The notes under the pieces are model-generated. The model searched no databases, was not told the DNA's origin, and saw only the letters and a list, made by a program, of their open reading frames with translations. 17,261 nt of DNA from Nitrosotalea sp. (GTDB lineage: Archaea; Halobacteriota; Syntropharchaeia; Alkanophagales; Methanospirareceae). A program made the translations under genes and the position numbers. Shown here piece by piece: positions 14,620-17,261 of this stretch (position 1 is the stretch's first letter; each line of letters begins with the position of its first letter). The DNA is taken from contig DYFG01000011.1 in the NCBI GenBank assembly GCA_020725315.1, forward strand, positions 4,722 through 21,982, written 5' to 3'.

Positions 14620-15444
14620 ATGCAATACATTGTATATACCGATGTAGATGGGACACTGGTTGACGAAAATTATTCCTCTGAAGCAGCGAAAGCGGCAATT
14701 GAGGAGCTTATAAAGAGAGAAGTACCCATTGTTTTTTGCACCTCCAAGACGAGGAGGGAGATCGAAGTGTACCGGTCACAGCTTGGAATAAAAGACCCTT
14801 TTATCTCAGAGAACGGTGGCGCTATCTTCATTGCATCCAATTATTTTGAGTTTGATTATCGCTATGACTATGAGTTATCCTCAGATGATCAGAGGTACCG
14901 AGTAATAGAACTTGGCACGAGCTATGAGGAGCTGAGGCGGAGATTGAAAGAGGTAGAAGAAGAGAGCCAGGGCACGTTTAAACTAAGAGGTTTTGGTGAT
15001 ATGAGCGCCGAAGAGGTCGCAATGGATAGTGGTCTCACTCTGCAGGAGGCGGAACTGTCGAAGATGCGTGAGTACGACGAGGCATTCAAGGTACTCGCAG
15101 GCGAAAGAGCGAGAATATTCGAGAAGATAGAAGCAAAGGGGTTGCATTTCACCATGGGGGGGAGATATTGCCATATACTGGGGGATAATGATAAAGGAAA
15201 AGCAGTTGAGATTCTGAATGCGTTGTATAAGAAGAGATATGCACGGATGAAGACCATAGGATTAGGTGACAGTTTAAACGATTTGCCCATGCTTCGTGCA
15301 GTAGACATCCCCGTTTTAGTGGCGAAGCCGGATGGAAGGCATGAATCCATTGAGGAGGAAAGGGATATACGAATAAGAAAAGAAGAGGGTGTTGGACCTG
15401 TTGGGTGGCGGAATGCGATAGAAGCTATTATCCTCAGGAGATGA
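14620..15444 (+). CDS. mpgP: Mannosyl-3-phosphoglycerate phosphatase-like HAD-IIB phosphatase
   Basis: MpgP removes phosphate from mannosyl-3-phosphoglycerate to give the compatible solute mannosylglycerate; close relatives act on glucosyl-3-phosphoglycerate. At 274 aa it has all HAD motifs: DVDGT (8-12, nucleophile Asp8, acid/base Asp10), motif II CTSKTRREIE (40-49), the family segment FISENGGAI (61-69), motif III lysine in DNDKGKAVE (189-197) and motif IV GLGDSLNDLPML (214-225). MREYDEAFKV (149-158) is characteristic of MpgP within the HAD-IIB cap. No ribosome binding site precedes the ATG and a TATA box is about 25 bp upstream, so the mRNA may be leaderless. No mannosyl-3-phosphoglycerate synthase gene is in the window, so the exact substrate is open. 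The GH15 gene further down may belong to the same sugar metabolism. Confidence 0.8.
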   Translation: MQYIVYTDVDGTLVDENYSSEAAKAAIEELIKREVPIVFCTSKTRREIEVYRSQLGIKDPFISENGGAIFIASNYFEFDYRYDYELSSDDQRYRVIELGTSYEELRRRLKEVEEESQGTFKLRGFGDMSAEEVAMDSGLTLQEAELSKMREYDEAFKVLAGERARIFEKIEAKGLHFTMGGRYCHILGDNDKGKAVEILNALYKKRYARMKTIGLGDSLNDLPMLRAVDIPVLVAKPDGRHESIEEERDIRIRKEEGVGPVGWRNAIEAIILRR

Positions 15445-15493
15445 AAGGTGCTTATTCCTTAAATCTTATCTTATGCACTTAGCGAACTGGCGA

Positions 15494-15534
15494 TTTAATA
15501 TAAATAAAATTAAATGATAAAGTAAGGTGAGGTG
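15494..15534 (+). promoter_or_regulatory. Promoter and ribosome binding site of the unknown-GH15 gene pair
   Basis: TTTAATATAAATAAA (15494-15508) is a strong TATA element; 26 bp downstream falls near 15525. It is followed by the purine-rich site GGTGAGGTG (15526-15534), 10 nt before ATG 15545. This makes the upstream GTG at 15527 part of the ribosome binding site and not the start. Confidence 0.5.
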
Positions 15535-15544
15535 TTTTTCAGAG

Positions 15545-16054
15545 ATGATAAAAGAGGAGACCCCAGCATTATCTTTTATCGTTGGGATGATAGAATTGCA
15601 TAACCTGTTTGGCTCAGAAAGCCTCTACGATTGGTTGAAGAGGATAGGGGAGCGAATAGCAGAGGTGGAAGGGAAAGGAATAGAGGGGAAGAAGATAAAC
15701 GATGTGTATTATTTACCCATCTGTCCGCTTGCCGCTTCGTATCATTTTGCCTCTAACTACGCGGAATTGTCAAAATCGGGTGAAGCCCCTTATGCTAATT
15801 TAGAAGAGCTTCAAAAGGAGAAAAAAGCTGAAGATGCCGCGCTCGCAAGCATATTATGTGTAATGCACCACGCATACCGTAAAAAGAGGGCAGAACTCGC
15901 GGATAAGAGAATTTTTCATCTCGCCGCCAGGTCTCATCTGACCACCGAGCCGGTTTTCAATGAAAAGGCAATAGAACGATGTGGTAAGAAGAAGGAAGAG
16001 ATAGAGAAGATTCTGGATTTTGGGACATGTGTCTTTAAGTATGAACCTGATTGA
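15545..16054 (+). CDS. Hypothetical protein, 169 aa, coupled to GH15
   Basis: I do not recognise the family. The protein looks soluble and mostly helical, with an acidic/basic mix and no signal peptide or membrane helix. Features worth noting are four cysteines (60, 105, 146, 162), a LPICPLA segment (57-63), a paired His (109-110) in LCVMHHAYRKKR (104-115), and a closing TCVFKYE (161-167). The Cys/His set could bind a metal or cofactor, but spacing alone does not show it. The frame could open at GTG 15527, but that codon lies in the GGTGAGGTG ribosome binding site, so ATG 15545 is preferred. Its last 14 bases overlap the GH15 gene, which argues for a real, co-translated gene. Codon use and composition match the neighbours, so it appears native. 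Confidence 0.75.
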   Translation: MIKEETPALSFIVGMIELHNLFGSESLYDWLKRIGERIAEVEGKGIEGKKINDVYYLPICPLAASYHFASNYAELSKSGEAPYANLEELQKEKKAEDAALASILCVMHHAYRKKRAELADKRIFHLAARSHLTTEPVFNEKAIERCGKKKEEIEKILDFGTCVFKYEPD

Positions 16055-17261
16055 AGCGAGGAAATTATATGAACGGAGCGTGGAATTGATAAAAGAGAAT
16101 CAACATCCCAAAGGTGGCTTCTACGCCAGTCCACCGGGAACGCGCTACCCGTACGTCTATCCCCGGGATCACTCTGTTATCGTATTGGGGGCGCTCAGTG
16201 CAGATCTGATAAAAGAGGCTAAGCTCGGTTTACAATTCATCTTAGAGGCGCAGAAGCCTAATGGTGAGTTCTCACAGCGGTACGATGTTGAGGGGGTGGA
16301 CCGGAGTTACAAGGAGCTGCAGATCGATAGCACCGGCCTGGTTCTCTTCGCGTTAGGGAAATATCATGAGAGAACGGAAGATGATGCCTTTGTAGCTGAC
16401 CATTGGGATAAGATAGAACGGAGCGTGGACTTCATTTTGCACAATAAGAATGACGAGATCGATTTAATCCATACGATCAATAGCATACACGAGTATCCAG
16501 CTTATGAGCATGGCTTTGAGATCTATGCGAATTCCGCATGCTGTGCAGGGCTATTAAAAGCGGTAAAAATGGGTACGTTGGTCGGAAAAGAGAGAGAGGT
16601 AGCAGAGTGGGAAAAGGAAGCGAAAAAGATAAGAGAGAGCATCCTGACACGGCTCTGGTCCCCTTTTCTTCGCTCGTTCATCAAAACGATACGGATAAAA
16701 AGTAATGATAGCAAGCCACTGGGATACGATCCATTCTCTTCGGTTGTTACTGACCCTGATGCATCGGAATATGGACCGGCTTATTTTGAACTGATAGAAG
16801 ACAGTGACTGGCGGGTGATTTCAACGGTGAAGAGAATCGATGAAGAACTGTGGGATACGAACCTCGGGGGGTTGAACCGGTATCCTGAGTATTGGGACCG
16901 GAATAATGGTGGATACGGTCCATGGCCGCATTTTACGGCTCAGCTCGCGAGGCATTTCGTGATAACCAACGACCGGGATAGGGCAGAGAAGTATCTGGGC
17001 TGGTGTGTGGAGATCGCACATAATCATGATTTGCCAGAGCATATCTCAACGCTCATGAATTTTTTAGTCTGGGAGGAGAATTACACGCGGGTTGGGATAC
17101 TGAGGGATGATAAGGTGAGACTGATTGAGCAGATAAAGAAGCATGAGAAATGGGAAGAGGGATTAGCATATTCTGTGGTTCCTTTATTGTGGCCCCATGC
17201 TGAATATATCTGCGGGTACAACGAATACGAGAGGAAGTATCTTAAAATACTCCCCTTTTAA
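16041..17261 (+). CDS. Glycoside hydrolase family 15-like protein (glucoamylase/trehalase superfamily)
   Basis: A 406-aa (alpha/alpha)6-barrel glycosidase-like protein ending in TAA at the last base of the window. GH15 signatures in order: ELIKENQHPKGGFYASP (15-31), YPYVYPRDHSVI (36-47, the substrate-binding Arg-Asp), ELQIDSTGL (92-100), NSIHEYPAYEHG (147-158) matching the S-I-W-E catalytic-acid segment with Glu151, NHDLPEHIS (328-336) matching the L-P-E-Q base segment with Glu333, and LLWPHAEYI (382-390). Both catalytic glutamates appear present. It lacks a signal peptide and the N-terminal beta domain of many archaeal glucoamylases, so it acts inside the cell, perhaps on a short alpha-glucoside or storage polymer. 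ATG 16041 is preferred over a TTG at 16020. It has no ribosome binding site and overlaps the previous gene by 14 bp, so it is probably coupled. Confidence 0.88.
   Translation: MNLIEARKLYERSVELIKENQHPKGGFYASPPGTRYPYVYPRDHSVIVLGALSADLIKEAKLGLQFILEAQKPNGEFSQRYDVEGVDRSYKELQIDSTGLVLFALGKYHERTEDDAFVADHWDKIERSVDFILHNKNDEIDLIHTINSIHEYPAYEHGFEIYANSACCAGLLKAVKMGTLVGKEREVAEWEKEAKKIRESILTRLWSPFLRSFIKTIRIKSNDSKPLGYDPFSSVVTDPDASEYGPAYFELIEDSDWRVISTVKRIDEELWDTNLGGLNRYPEYWDRNNGGYGPWPHFTAQLARHFVITNDRDRAEKYLGWCVEIAHNHDLPEHISTLMNFLVWEENYTRVGILRDDKVRLIEQIKKHEKWEEGLAYSVVPLLWPHAEYICGYNEYERKYLKILPF

Noticed and set aside
1..17261. CRISPR arrays, insertion sequences with transposase, replication origin
   Set aside because: No regularly spaced repeats, no transposase-like protein and no clustered origin-box repeats were seen.

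Overview
The window is archaeal, most likely from a methanogen- or ANME-related euryarchaeon (lineage is my inference). The evidence is an archaeal EF-2 with the diphthamide histidine motif, an RFC small clamp-loader subunit, archaeal Pus10, a METTL5-type rRNA methyltransferase, two tRNA genes without encoded CCA, TATA-box promoters about 26 bp ahead of several starts, and GGTGA/GAGGT-type ribosome binding sites. Most of it is ordinary housekeeping sequence, with more AT-rich accessory stretches inserted.

Layout. 1-992: 3' part of a CBS-domain protein whose C-terminal domain resembles ribosome-hibernation HPF/YfiA proteins. 993-2790: an AT-rich block with a tandem hairpin repeat, a possible 43-codon ORF, and an FAD-dependent phytoene-desaturase-like oxidoreductase broken by two compensating frameshifts. 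2792-4072 (-): Pus10. 4141-5805: an AAA ATPase and a TOPRIM-like (DUF4276-type) protein, a candidate two-gene defence or DNA-repair cassette. 5824-6786: RFC small subunit. 6812-7408 (-): rRNA adenine methyltransferase homologue. 7529-9637: membrane-bound proton pyrophosphatase carrying the K+-independent signature. 9706-10311: small integral membrane protein of the 'small multidrug export' family. 10330-10415: tRNA-Ser(CGA), followed by a nested inverted-repeat element (10424-10548). 10548-12093 (-): a tightly coupled pair, a membrane-anchored SagB-type nitroreductase followed by CobS. 12191-12263 (-): tRNA-Asp(GUC). 12373-14559: EF-2. 14620-15444: mannosyl-3-phosphoglycerate phosphatase-like HAD enzyme. 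15545-17261: an unrecognised 169-aa protein overlapping a GH15-family glycosidase that ends at the window edge.

How they fit together. Translation and RNA modification are over-represented: Pus10, METTL5-like, EF-2, two tRNAs and a possible hibernation factor. The pyrophosphatase, CobS and the sugar-phosphate phosphatase/GH15 group serve energy coupling, cobamide synthesis and compatible-solute or glucan metabolism. The parts most worth a second look are the ATPase/TOPRIM pair, the CBS-HPF fusion, the inverted-repeat element beside tRNA-Ser, the doubly frameshifted oxidoreductase, and the unknown protein coupled to GH15.
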